Source: CAZMGG01 sp964565715 (lineage in GTDB: Bacteria; Planctomycetota; UBA1135; UBA2386). Taken from it: a stretch of DNA of 18,446 nucleotides. Location: contig CAZMGG010000112.1 in the NCBI GenBank assembly GCA_964565715.1, positions 1 to 18,446 on the forward strand, read 5' to 3'. The position numbers and the translations under genes are program-made. This document shows positions 6,467-13,887 of this stretch, piece after piece. The notes under the pieces were generated by a model that was not told the origin of the DNA, ran no database searches, and was given only the letters and a program-made list of their open reading frames with translations. The number at the start of each line of letters is the position of its first letter. The first letter of the stretch is position 1.

Positions 6467-7381
6467 ATGAACCCGATGACCCGGCCGGCGACGGCCTTCG
6501 CCCTTCTGGCAGCCCTTGGCGCATGCCTCACCGCCGCTCTTCCGGCGCAGAACGATGCGCAGCGGGCGCTCGGCGGCGAATGGACCTACGTCGAGGATCG
6601 CACCGAGGGCCGCGCCCTCGAGCAGCTCGGCCCGCCGATGAGCACGACGTTCTCGCTGCGCGTCGAGGAGGGCGCGATGATCCTGGTGCGCGGCCACGGC
6701 TCGGGGCACCGCGACGTGCGCGTCCTGCTCGACGGTGCGATCACCGAGGTGACCGAGGGGCAGAAGACCGCGCGCTACCGCGGTGGCTGGCAGGATGGCG
6801 CGTTCACCTATGAGGTCGACTTCGTGCGCGCGCCCGGCCAGGCGCCCGAGGGGCTGATCCGCCGCCAGTTCCGCATCACGCCGGATGGGCTCATCGTGCG
6901 CGCCGGGCGCGGCGGGCCGCCGGAGGCCGACGCGATCGCGCTCTACCGCCACGCCGAGGACATCCCGATGCCGGCGCCGGCGCCGGCGGTGATCGGCGAC
7001 CTGGAATGGCTGGTGGGCCCCTGGGTCGGAACGCGGAGTTCGGGCGCGTCGATCGAGGAGCGTTGGACCCCGCCGCTCGGCGGCGCGATGCTCGGCGTCT
7101 CCCGCACGGTCTCGCGCGGCCGGATGTCGGCGTTCGAGTACCTGCGCATCGTCGAACGCGACGGCGGGCTGGTCTACATCGCCCAGCCCGGCGGGCAGCC
7201 GCCCACCGAGTTCGTCCTCACCGAGGTGAGCAAGACGCGCGTCGTGTTCGACAACCCGCGTCACGACTACCCGAAGCGCATCGTCTACGAGCTGTCGGCA
7301 GACGGCGGGCTGAAGGCCACGATCGGCTTCCTGAAGGGCGGCACGCCGCGGAGCTTCGAGTACAAGAGAGAGACCAGATAG
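6467..7381 (+). CDS. Secreted two-domain protein with C-terminal DUF6265
   Basis: A 304-residue protein with a Sec signal peptide (MNPMTRPATAFALLAALGACLTAALPAQ, probable cleavage near residue 28). Residues ~35-160 form an N-terminal beta-rich, lipocalin-like region (GGEWTYVEDRTEG..., MILVRGHGSG, GLIRRQFRITPDG). Residues ~178-300 carry the DUF6265 pattern: LEWLVGPWVGT, IEERWTPPLGGAMLGVSRTV (197-215), FEYLRIVERDGGLVYIAQP (223-241), PPTEFVLTE and FDNPRHDYPKRIVYEL (261-276). DUF6265 has no known activity. The two halves share the 'domain opens with GxW' layout and could be distant relatives by duplication. A Pro/Ala repeat (PMPAPAPAPA, 167-174) links them. The start at 6467 fits the signal peptide; the frame upstream is non-coding in character. 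The small membrane gene follows 26 bases later. Confidence 0.85.
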   Translation: MNPMTRPATAFALLAALGACLTAALPAQNDAQRALGGEWTYVEDRTEGRALEQLGPPMSTTFSLRVEEGAMILVRGHGSGHRDVRVLLDGAITEVTEGQKTARYRGGWQDGAFTYEVDFVRAPGQAPEGLIRRQFRITPDGLIVRAGRGGPPEADAIALYRHAEDIPMPAPAPAVIGDLEWLVGPWVGTRSSGASIEERWTPPLGGAMLGVSRTVSRGRMSAFEYLRIVERDGGLVYIAQPGGQPPTEFVLTEVSKTRVVFDNPRHDYPKRIVYELSADGGLKATIGFLKGGTPRSFEYKRETR

Positions 7382-7407
7382 AGGAGCCCGAAAGCCCGGA
7401 GGTCCGG

Positions 7408-7701
7408 ATGCCCAATGACCCACAACCAGGATCCTCGCGTCTCCGCGTCGTCAGCCTCGTCTTCCTCGTGGTGGCGATCGCCGAACTGGTGATGGTGGTC
7501 GCGGTGCCGGCGGACGGCGGTGCCAACATCGGTCTGCCCATCGCCCTGGTCGGCGTGCTCGCCGCGGCAGCCGCCCTGGGGATCACCGCCCTGGCGCCGC
7601 GCGCAGGCCTTCCGGCGAAGCTCGTCGCCATCCTAGCCCTGGTGGTCGCCGGCATGGCCATGGTGTTCGTGGCGGCCGGCATCCTCGAGGAGACTCCTTG
7701 A
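7408..7701 (+). CDS. Small three-helix membrane protein
   Basis: A 97-residue protein with three transmembrane segments at about residues 13-33, 43-62 and 70-92, separated by the loops PADGGANIG and APRAGLPAK. The N-terminal tail carries the charges (RLR) expected on the cytoplasmic side. No family is recognised. The ATG at 7408 is supported by GGAGGT at 7398-7403, four bases upstream. It lies 26 bases after the DUF6265 stop, so co-transcription with that secreted protein is likely. Function unknown. Confidence 0.75.
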   Translation: MPNDPQPGSSRLRVVSLVFLVVAIAELVMVVAVPADGGANIGLPIALVGVLAAAAALGITALAPRAGLPAKLVAILALVVAGMAMVFVAAGILEETP

Positions 7702-7789
7702 GCAGGAACAGCTGCAGAGGCTGCCGGATGGCCATGTGCGGCGGCGACACGGCGGATATGGTCACGCGGCCACCACCCGAGATCATCCG

Positions 7790-8410
7790 ATGCATGCATT
7801 CTCCTACGCCGCGATCGTCGCCGTTCTCGCCCTCGTTCCCACCCTGACGGCGCAGCGGGTGGATGGCGGTGCCGATCCCGACCGCCGCTCGTCGACGGTG
7901 GCGGTCTCGAGCGAAGAGGCCGGCGTCCTGGCCGCCGTGTCGATCAGCTACAGCTCGCCCGCGTGGCAGGACAGCCACGACGGCATGCTGGAACAGCTCA
8001 AGGGAAGCAACTACACGCGGCTCGGCAAGGGCTGGTGGACCACGTTCGACACCGTGGGCAGGATCGAGATCGGCGGACAGGCGATCGAGGCCGGCAGCTA
8101 CTACCTCGGGCTCGCCGTCGCCAAGGACGGCGCCTGGAGCCTGCTGCTGTTCGACAGCGGGCAGGCGATGAAGCGCCGGCTGCTGCCGGGCACGACGGCG
8201 CTCTACACCGGTGAGGCCAGGGCCGAACTGCGGGCGCCGATGACCCTCGGCAAGGAACCGTTGGCCGAGGTGGTGACGCGGCTGGAGATCGAGATCCGTG
8301 CAGACAAGGGCGACGTCACGGCGGGCAGGTTGTCGATCCGCTGGGGCCGGCACGAACTCTCGGCGCCGGTCAGGTTCCATCTGGCGAAGGAGCGGTCGGA
8401 TTCCCCTTGA
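7790..8410 (+). CDS. Secreted DUF2911-like protein
   Basis: A 206-residue protein with a Sec signal peptide (MHAFSYAAIVAVLALVPTLTAQ, cleavage near residue 22). The mature part contains LGKGWWTTFDTVGRIEIGG at residues 78-96, AIEAGSYYLGLAV (98-110) and GAWSLLLFDS (114-123). This resembles DUF2911, in which '..W.T.....v.igg..l.AG.Y.l......w.lil' is the recurrent pattern. DUF2911 proteins are small periplasmic or extracellular beta proteins of unknown function, frequent in Bacteroidota and Planctomycetota. The chosen ATG fits the signal peptide but has no clear ribosome binding site; an upstream in-frame start at 7736 would put an arginine/histidine-rich extension before the signal. A TATGGT hexamer at 7757-7762 could be a -10 box. 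Confidence 0.72.
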   Translation: MHAFSYAAIVAVLALVPTLTAQRVDGGADPDRRSSTVAVSSEEAGVLAAVSISYSSPAWQDSHDGMLEQLKGSNYTRLGKGWWTTFDTVGRIEIGGQAIEAGSYYLGLAVAKDGAWSLLLFDSGQAMKRRLLPGTTALYTGEARAELRAPMTLGKEPLAEVVTRLEIEIRADKGDVTAGRLSIRWGRHELSAPVRFHLAKERSDSP

Positions 8411-8520
8411 GCGTCGGGGAAGATCTCTGAGCACACATGTTCGGGCTGAGGGTCACGGTCAACCAGGACACCGCTGTGGTCGCCGCGGCGGCGGACGCCG
8501 GCTGCGCGGCGGCCGGCCGG

Positions 8521-9765
8521 ATGACCATGCGCATCAGCCTGCCGTTCCTGCTGTGCCTCGCCGCCTGCGCCGACGCAGATCCTGGGACCATTCCGGTGCG
8601 GGTGGTCGATGGGGCCGGCCAACCCGTGCCGCGGGCCACGGTCTGGAGCCTGCCGCGCGCGGGATGGGAACGGCTGAACTGGGTGCCAGCTGAGGCCTGG
8701 GCCTGCACCGGCAATCCCCACGAGTTGCTGCGCCGTCTCGGCAGCCGGCATGAGGTCGACGAGAGCGGCGTGGTGCGCGTTCCCCCTGACTCGATCCTCG
8801 CCGGCCAGCTCGATGCATTGGCCGGCGTCACGACGGTGACGGACGCGGGTGCGGCGGCGGTGCTGGTGCTGGATGACCGGCAATGGACCATCCGGGTCCG
8901 GGATCAGATGGGCCAGGCTGTGGCTGGCGTGCCCGTGTCGTTCTTGCCGGTGCAGGAGTCCATGCTCGACTGGTTCGAGGGCGTGCCGCTGGGCCTGACC
9001 GATGACGAGGGGCAGCTGGTGGTGCGAGCGCCCGGCAGCGTGCCGGTGGCCAGGTTCATGTTGAGGACCATGGGCGAACCGGAACCTCCGCCACCCACGG
9101 CGGTCGCGTTCGAAGTGGATGGCATGTACCTCGCCGCCCACGCCGCGCGGCTCGACCTGACCGCCGGTGGGTCTGGCACCGTGCACCTGGTGTTGCCTCC
9201 GGTGACGAAGGTCGAGGTGCGTCTGCCCGACTGGCACGGCCCGATCGGTGCGCGCATCACCCTGACCCGCACGGGCAAGGGGATGAATCCGGACGAAGCC
9301 CTGTGCTGGGTGGAGTCGGGGCGGCACTACGGCCTGGTGGGCACCCGTCCCCCAAGGTCCACGACGCCGGTCCTGGCGCGGGTCGATGGCAGCAGCCTCA
9401 CCGCCCGGGCCGACGTTCCCTGCCTCCCCGCTGGCGAGACGTTTCCGATCGCGATGGACCTGCCCCGGGACGACATCGTCGTGCGGTGCCGGGTGCTCGA
9501 TGCCGGTGGGCAGCCGGCGAGTCACTGTCTGCTCAGGGTGACGCCGGCCTCGGCGCAGCTGCGCACCTGGTTCGTCCTCGCCGACCGGGACGGTCGGGTC
9601 GCCCTCGTGCTGGCCCCGACGATGACCGCGGCTGCGCTGCGGCTGGAGGTCGATGCCGCCCGCGATCCCCGATGGCTCGAGGCTCAGGCCGAACTGCGGG
9701 TGGAAGGACTGCACCCGGGCGACCGCCGCGACGCGGGGATCATCACGCTCGATCCGCCCCGATGA
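8521..9765 (+). CDS. Lipoprotein with carboxypeptidase-regulatory-like domains
   Basis: A 414-residue protein starting MTMRISLPFLLCLAACADADPG, with lipobox LAAC and Cys16, so it is predicted to be an envelope lipoprotein. The mature part holds several carboxypeptidase-regulatory-like/Ig-type beta units: VRVVDGAGQPVPRATVW (26-42), then IRVRDQMGQAVAGVPVSF with GLTDDEGQLVV, and VRCRVLDAGGQPASHCLL with ADRDGRVALVL. The alternation 'v.D..G.pv.ga.v' and 'tD..G...v' is diagnostic of such repeats, which usually act as adhesion or scaffold modules. The frame is open back to 8437, but the Ala-rich extension would bury the signal peptide; 8527 is an alternative ATG two codons later. Its stop overlaps the methyltransferase start as ATGA (9762-9765). 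Confidence 0.75.
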   Translation: MTMRISLPFLLCLAACADADPGTIPVRVVDGAGQPVPRATVWSLPRAGWERLNWVPAEAWACTGNPHELLRRLGSRHEVDESGVVRVPPDSILAGQLDALAGVTTVTDAGAAAVLVLDDRQWTIRVRDQMGQAVAGVPVSFLPVQESMLDWFEGVPLGLTDDEGQLVVRAPGSVPVARFMLRTMGEPEPPPPTAVAFEVDGMYLAAHAARLDLTAGGSGTVHLVLPPVTKVEVRLPDWHGPIGARITLTRTGKGMNPDEALCWVESGRHYGLVGTRPPRSTTPVLARVDGSSLTARADVPCLPAGETFPIAMDLPRDDIVVRCRVLDAGGQPASHCLLRVTPASAQLRTWFVLADRDGRVALVLAPTMTAAALRLEVDAARDPRWLEAQAELRVEGLHPGDRRDAGIITLDPPR

Positions 9766-10601
9766 CCGCCGATCGGCACCAAGACACCTGTCCCGTCTGC
9801 GCGCGGCCGTCGCCGGCCGGCATCGGCCAACTCGGCCATCGCCGCCTCGGGCGCTGCACGGCCTGCGGGCACCAGTTCGTGACCCGCTGGTCGGCCGCGG
9901 CGCTCGACGAGGAATACCGTGCCGCCTACTACGGCGACGCCGCGGATCCGCGCATCGCGGCCTGGGCGTCGGCGCACCACGCGGTGTGGGACGCCATCGT
10001 CGCGCAGCTCCACCACCTGCATCCCACCGCCACCCGCTTCCTCGACGTGGGCGCGGGCAGCGGCGGCTTCCTCCAACGGCTGCGCCGGCACCACCCCCAG
10101 GCTTCGCTGGCCGCGGTCGAGTCGGCGCCGGCGGCGCGCGCGGCCCTGGCGGCGCGGATGCCCGACGTCGCGTTCGTGGCCGGGCGGGCCGAGGACCTCG
10201 GGCAGGCGCCATGGCGCGGTGACGTGGTCACCATGCTGCAGACCCTGGAACATCTCGCCGATCCCCTCTCGGCCCTGCGCGGCGCGTGGCAATGCCTGGA
10301 GCCGGGCGGGCTGCTGTTCGTGACGGTGCCCAATCGACGGTCGCTGGCGGTGCTGCGGCAGGGGCGCCGCGCCGACTGCTTCGCCAATGGGACGCATCTG
10401 CAGTTCTTCGGCCGGCGCAGCCTGGGCGGGCTGATCGGGCGGGCCGGCTTCGTGAAGACGCGCCGGCTCGTCCACTTCGGCGGCGGCCAGCACGCGGGAC
10501 CGGTGGCGGCGCTGCTGCAGTACCTGGTGCGCGCCGCCGGCTGTTCCACCGAGCTGCGCGTGGTCGCCTGGCGCGGCGAGGGTCGTTCCGCGGATGGCTG
10601 A
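9762..10601 (+). CDS. Zinc-ribbon class I SAM-dependent methyltransferase
   Basis: A 279-residue protein. The N-terminus has two CxxC pairs, C10-PV-C13 and C32-TA-C35, forming a probable zinc ribbon. The core is a class I methyltransferase: glycine-rich motif I LDVGAGSGGFL (94-104), acidic E120 at the end of the next strand (SLAAVES), VVTMLQTLEHLADPLSALR (155-173, typical of the Methyltransf_11/23 group), and LEPGGLLFVTVPN (179-191). The zinc-ribbon plus Methyltransf_23 layout occurs in small-molecule and sugar C-methyltransferases and in many uncharacterised enzymes; the substrate cannot be told here. It has no signal peptide, so it is cytoplasmic although coupled by ATGA to an envelope lipoprotein. 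The gene converges with the kinase gene across 49 bases without an obvious strong terminator. Confidence 0.88.
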   Translation: MTADRHQDTCPVCARPSPAGIGQLGHRRLGRCTACGHQFVTRWSAAALDEEYRAAYYGDAADPRIAAWASAHHAVWDAIVAQLHHLHPTATRFLDVGAGSGGFLQRLRRHHPQASLAAVESAPAARAALAARMPDVAFVAGRAEDLGQAPWRGDVVTMLQTLEHLADPLSALRGAWQCLEPGGLLFVTVPNRRSLAVLRQGRRADCFANGTHLQFFGRRSLGGLIGRAGFVKTRRLVHFGGGQHAGPVAALLQYLVRAAGCSTELRVVAWRGEGRSADG

Positions 10602-10650
10602 CAGGTACGGGGCCCGACGAACCCACGCAGGACCCTCGCCGCGGGGCGGC

Positions 10651-12174
10651 TCAGCCGGCCGCCAGCCGGTCGAAGACCTCGGCCAGCTGTGCCGGCGTCA
10701 CCGGCTTGGTGAGATGCGTGGCGCAGCCGGCGCTGCGCGTCCGTTCGCGATCGCGCTCGAGGCCGAAGCCCGACAGCGCGACCAGCGGCGCCTGGAGGCC
10801 GTCCTGTCGCAGGCGACGGGCCAGCTCGCAGCCATCCATGTCCGGCAGGTCGATGTCGAGCAGGGCCACGTCCGGTGACCAGCCGGCGGCGATCGCCAGC
10901 GCGGTCCTGCCGTCCGGGGCGAGCCGGACCTCGTGCCCGCCCTGCTCCAGGCTCAGGCGCAGCGCCTCCCCCTGGTCCGCCTGATCCTCGACCAGCAGGA
11001 TCCGGAGCGCACGGTCCGCCGCCGCGGGCGCCGGCGTCGCCGGCGGATCCGCCAGGAGCGGGGCCGGAACGGTCGGCAGCTCCAGGACGAACTCGGAGCC
11101 ACGATCCTTGCCCTCGCTGTGGGCGGAGAGCGTGCCGCCGTGCAGCTCGGCGACGCGCCTGGACAGGGTCAGGCCGATGCCGAGACCGTCGCCGGTGCGG
11201 TCGCCGCGCATGAACAGGTCGAAGATGCGGGGCAGCACGTCGGCGGTGAGGCCCCGGCCGTTGTCGCGCACTCTGATCGTGGCGGTCGAGTCCGTGGCGG
11301 TGAGTTCCAGGTGGATCTCGCCACCGGGATCGGTGTAGCGGGCCGCGTTCCCGAGCAGGTTGTTCAGCACCTGCACGAGGCGCACCTGGTCGCCCTCCAC
11401 CCAGACGCCGCCCGCCAGGTCCACCGTCAGGCGATGCCGGCGCGCCTCGATCTGCGCGTTGGTCATCTCCAGGGCCTGCTCGACGATGGACCGCAACTCG
11501 ATCGGCTTCTTCTGCACGTTGGGGGTACCGTCGTGGATCCGGGCGAGGTCCAGCAGGTCGTCCACCAGCCGCGTCATGTGCTGCACCTGCCGGTCGAGGG
11601 CGGCATTGGCGGTCCGGACCCGGTCGGGAGAGTGGCCGCCGACGCGCAGGACCTCGATCCAGTTGCGGATGGTGCCCAGCGGATTGCGCAGCTCGTGCCC
11701 CAGGAAGGCGAGGAACAGGTCGCGCTGCTCGATGCCGCGGGCGAGGCTGGCCAGCAGGTCGCGGATCTCGTACTGGCGGCGCCGGTTCTCCAGCGCGGCG
11801 CGCAGGGCGCTGACCAGGGTCATGATGCGGACCGGCCGTTCCAGGAAGGTCAGGCTGTGCCGCGTCTCCAGGCTGCGCAGCGCAGCCAGCTCCGGAGGCG
11901 AGGTCGGCCGGCCGGTGGTCAGCACGAACACCGGCAGATCCGACCAGCGCTCCTGCTGGCCGAGGGTCTTCCGCAGCACCTCGGAGCCCCCGCTGCCCAG
12001 CCCCTCCTCGGCGATCAGGGCCGCTCCGGCGCCATTGCGGATGCCGTCCCGGAGGTCCACGGCGTCCCGGCAGCGCCGGGCCCGCAGGCCGGCGCGGCCC
12101 AGGACCTGCTCGGCCAGGGCCGCATCCCGGCCGGTGGGCGCCAGGATCAGGACGTGCTCAGGTCCCTTGTTCAC
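10651..12174 (-). CDS. Soluble hybrid histidine kinase, degenerate N-terminal receiver
   Basis: A 507-residue protein without membrane segments. Residues ~5-128 look like a receiver-fold domain (HVLILAPTGRDAALAEQVL..., PVFVLTTGRP, FLERPVRIMTLVSALRAAL), but the phospho-acceptor region reads AALIAEEG without Asp and the usual Lys is Arg113. HisKA follows, with H160 in FLGHELRNPLGTIRNW. The HATPase domain has LNNLLGNAARYT (270-281), RDNGRGL (303-309), IFDLFMR and GLGIGLTLSRRVAELHGG (330-347). A canonical C-terminal receiver (RILLVEDQ 391-398, LLDIDLPDMDG with D440, LTKPV with K490) ends the chain. It should autophosphorylate at H160 and pass phosphate to D440. The start is a GTG inside the end of the KaiC-like gene (17-base overlap), with GGAAG nine bases upstream. 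The tight overlap implies coupled synthesis and a shared pathway with the ATPase. Confidence 0.93.
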   Translation of the reverse strand: MNKGPEHVLILAPTGRDAALAEQVLGRAGLRARRCRDAVDLRDGIRNGAGAALIAEEGLGSGGSEVLRKTLGQQERWSDLPVFVLTTGRPTSPPELAALRSLETRHSLTFLERPVRIMTLVSALRAALENRRRQYEIRDLLASLARGIEQRDLFLAFLGHELRNPLGTIRNWIEVLRVGGHSPDRVRTANAALDRQVQHMTRLVDDLLDLARIHDGTPNVQKKPIELRSIVEQALEMTNAQIEARRHRLTVDLAGGVWVEGDQVRLVQVLNNLLGNAARYTDPGGEIHLELTATDSTATIRVRDNGRGLTADVLPRIFDLFMRGDRTGDGLGIGLTLSRRVAELHGGTLSAHSEGKDRGSEFVLELPTVPAPLLADPPATPAPAAADRALRILLVEDQADQGEALRLSLEQGGHEVRLAPDGRTALAIAAGWSPDVALLDIDLPDMDGCELARRLRQDGLQAPLVALSGFGLERDRERTRSAGCATHLTKPVTPAQLAEVFDRLAAG

Positions 12175-13657
12175 GATCCGGTTCTTCCCGGTCCATCAGG
12201 TGGGTGACGCTGCCGCCGAAGGTGGGGGTGCCGCTCAGCACGCCGGCGAAGTCACGCAGCGGCTCGCCGATCTGGAGGCCGCCGCGGCCGATCCGCATCT
12301 CGCGGATCGTGCGTTCGTGCCGGCCGGTGCGCTTCTTGACCACCGAGATGGCCTGGCGGATCTCGCCGGCGGCCTCGAAGAAGCGGAGCAGGATGACTGA
12401 GTCCGCGAGGTAGCTCACGTCGATCGGCGTGATCTGGCCGGCGCCCAGCATGCCGTGCTGGCTCAGGGTCAGCAGGGTCGCCACGCCCGTCGTGTCGAGG
12501 TAGGTGAGCAGTTCACGGAGGTGCATGGCCACGTGGCGCTCCTCTGCCATGGCCTGCAGGAAGCCGTTGATGCTGTCCAGCATCACCATGCTGACGCCCT
12601 CCTCCACCACCCGTTGCGCCTCGGTGGAGAGCCAGCCCGGCGAGATCTGCGCCGGATCGAGGCGCTTGACCGTCAGGTGACCCGAGCGGATCCACGGCGC
12701 GGGGTCGATGCCCAGGCTCCCGAGCCGGGCCTCCCAGACCTCCACGGTCTCGTCGAACAGCAGCACCAGCGCCTTCTCGCCCCGGCGTGCCGCGGCGACG
12801 GCGCAGGCCCCCAGCATGGTCGACTTGCCGCAGCCCGCCGGACCGACAACCAGGGTGCCCGTGCCCCGGTAGAGCCCGCCGCCGAGCATGCGATCGAGTT
12901 CCGGATTGCCGGTGCTGACCTCCTCCGCGGGGTACCGGCGCTCATGGGCCTTGGCGACCAGCCGGGGATACACGTCGAGGCCGCCGCGGAGGATCTGGAA
13001 GTCGTGGAAGCCGCCCGTGTACTGGACCCCGCGCATCTTCATGACTCGCAGCTGCCGCCGCTCGGGACCGAACTGCTGCGCGATGTTCTGCAGCTGGATG
13101 ACACCGTGCACGATGGTCTGCGCCCGCAGGTCCTCGGGTCCCTCGTCGATCAGCAGCACCGTGCAGGAATGCTCCATCAGGAAGCGGCGCAGCACCTGGA
13201 TCTGGCGGCGATAGGCGGCGGCCTCGGCGGCCAGCATCCGCAGGCCGACCAGCGAGTCGAGCACCAGCCGGCGCGGCCGCACGCGGACGACCTCGTCGAG
13301 CAGGTTGCGCATGGCGTCGCCGAGCTCCAGGTCGCCGACGTGGAACAGGGTGTAGTCCTGCGGCTCCACGTCGCCGGCGTTGCGCCACTCGTGGACGTGC
13401 AGGCTGGTGAGATCCCAGCCGTGCGAGCGGGCGATGTCCTGGATCTCCTGCTCGGTCTCCGAGTGGGTGATGAGCAGGGCCCGTTCGCCCTGCTCGGCGC
13501 CGGCCAGCAGGAACTGCATGCCCAGGGTGGTCTTGCCGGTGCCGGGTTGGCCTTCCAGCAGGTAGGCGCGGTCGCGGACCAGGCCGCCGCCGAGGATGCG
13601 GTCTAGACCGGCGACTCCCGTGCTGAGGCGTTCTCCGGCGTCCGTCCGATCGCTCAT
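12158..13657 (-). CDS. Double-domain KaiC-like ATPase
   Basis: A 499-residue protein with two tandem KaiC/RecA-fold domains. Domain 1 (~10-245) has P-loop GQPGTGKTT (36-44), the acidic THSETEQE stretch (65-71) where KaiC carries its catalytic glutamates, and Walker B RRLVLDSL (129-136). Domain 2 (~246-480) has P-loop GPAGCGKST (272-280), LLFDETVEVW (299-308) and SMVMLDSI (356-363). It ends like KaiC proteins: LADSVILLRFFEAAGEIRQA, VVKKRTGRHERTIREMRIG, then GVLSGTP. Aligned by eye to cyanobacterial KaiC, S431/T432 correspond to S415/Y416 and T426 to T410. No kaiA or kaiB is in view. Stand-alone KaiC-like proteins paired with histidine kinases are known outside cyanobacteria and are thought to sense or time signals. 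The ATG at 13657 was chosen over one at 13669 because AGGA lies about ten bases upstream. Confidence 0.93.
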   Translation of the reverse strand: MSDRTDAGERLSTGVAGLDRILGGGLVRDRAYLLEGQPGTGKTTLGMQFLLAGAEQGERALLITHSETEQEIQDIARSHGWDLTSLHVHEWRNAGDVEPQDYTLFHVGDLELGDAMRNLLDEVVRVRPRRLVLDSLVGLRMLAAEAAAYRRQIQVLRRFLMEHSCTVLLIDEGPEDLRAQTIVHGVIQLQNIAQQFGPERRQLRVMKMRGVQYTGGFHDFQILRGGLDVYPRLVAKAHERRYPAEEVSTGNPELDRMLGGGLYRGTGTLVVGPAGCGKSTMLGACAVAAARRGEKALVLLFDETVEVWEARLGSLGIDPAPWIRSGHLTVKRLDPAQISPGWLSTEAQRVVEEGVSMVMLDSINGFLQAMAEERHVAMHLRELLTYLDTTGVATLLTLSQHGMLGAGQITPIDVSYLADSVILLRFFEAAGEIRQAISVVKKRTGRHERTIREMRIGRGGLQIGEPLRDFAGVLSGTPTFGGSVTHLMDREEPDREQGT

Positions 13658-13667
13658 GGTGTGCGTC

Positions 13668-13673
13668 ATCCTA
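13668..13673 (-). promoter_or_regulatory. Putative -10 element TAGGAT before the KaiC-like gene
   Basis: On the minus strand TAGGAT fits TANNNT and ends ten bases before the ATG at 13657. If it is used, the transcript would begin about four bases before the start codon, giving a nearly leaderless mRNA. The same bases include the AGGA that could serve as a ribosome binding site, so the two readings compete. Confidence 0.25.
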
Positions 13674-13698
13674 GCCCGCGGTCCGGACGATTCGCAGG

Positions 13699-13714
13699 CG
13701 GCGACGGATCGCCG
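13699..13714. repeat. Short hairpin in the KaiC/DUF305 intergenic region
   Basis: CGGCGA (13699-13704) and TCGCCG (13709-13714) form a six-base stem with a four-base loop, 42 bases upstream of the KaiC-like start. It lies close to the longer palindrome at 13734-13752 and may be part of the same control region. On its own such an element could be chance. Confidence 0.3.
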
Positions 13715-13733
13715 GCTGCGGCGCGCGCCGGGA

Positions 13734-13752
13734 TCGGCAGTGCAACTGCCGA
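13734..13752. promoter_or_regulatory. Perfect 8+3+8 palindrome, candidate operator
   Basis: TCGGCAGT at 13734-13741 and ACTGCCGA at 13745-13752 are exact reverse complements separated by GCA. The element lies in the 230-base region between the divergent KaiC-like gene (start 13657) and the DUF305 gene (start 13888), 76 and 135 bases from the two starts. Its symmetry and size are those of a dimeric regulator site; it could also fold as an RNA hairpin in a long DUF305 leader. No regulator gene with a DNA-binding domain is seen in the window. Confidence 0.45.
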
Positions 13753-13887
13753 CGTGGTCTGCATGTCGTCGCTGTGCTGTGCGAGGCTGCGCGGCGCGTT
13801 GGGGCATCGCAGCCGACGAGTTCGTCCTTGCGGCCGGGGCATGATGGTTGCAAGCGCCGACGACCTTCGAGTTCGGTGAGGCACCCA

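Noticed and set aside
6968..6988. Tandem GCCGGC repeats
   Set aside because: They encode the Pro/Ala linker of the DUF6265 protein in frame and need no separate explanation.
5588..7423. Minus-strand open frame of 611 codons
   Set aside because: It overlaps the DUF6265 gene antisense and the PEGA lipoprotein in another frame; its composition is low-complexity Arg/Ala/His and no domain is visible.
8203..10212. Minus-strand open frame of 669 codons
   Set aside because: It is antisense to the CarbReg lipoprotein and the methyltransferase, both with clear motifs, so it is a GC-driven shadow.
10602..10650. Terminator between the convergent methyltransferase and kinase genes
   Set aside because: Only a four-base CGCC/GGCG stem is visible in the 49-base gap, too weak to call.
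10933..12207. Plus-strand open frame of 424 codons opposite the kinase
   Set aside because: It is a shadow of the histidine kinase, whose catalytic motifs are all intact on the minus strand.
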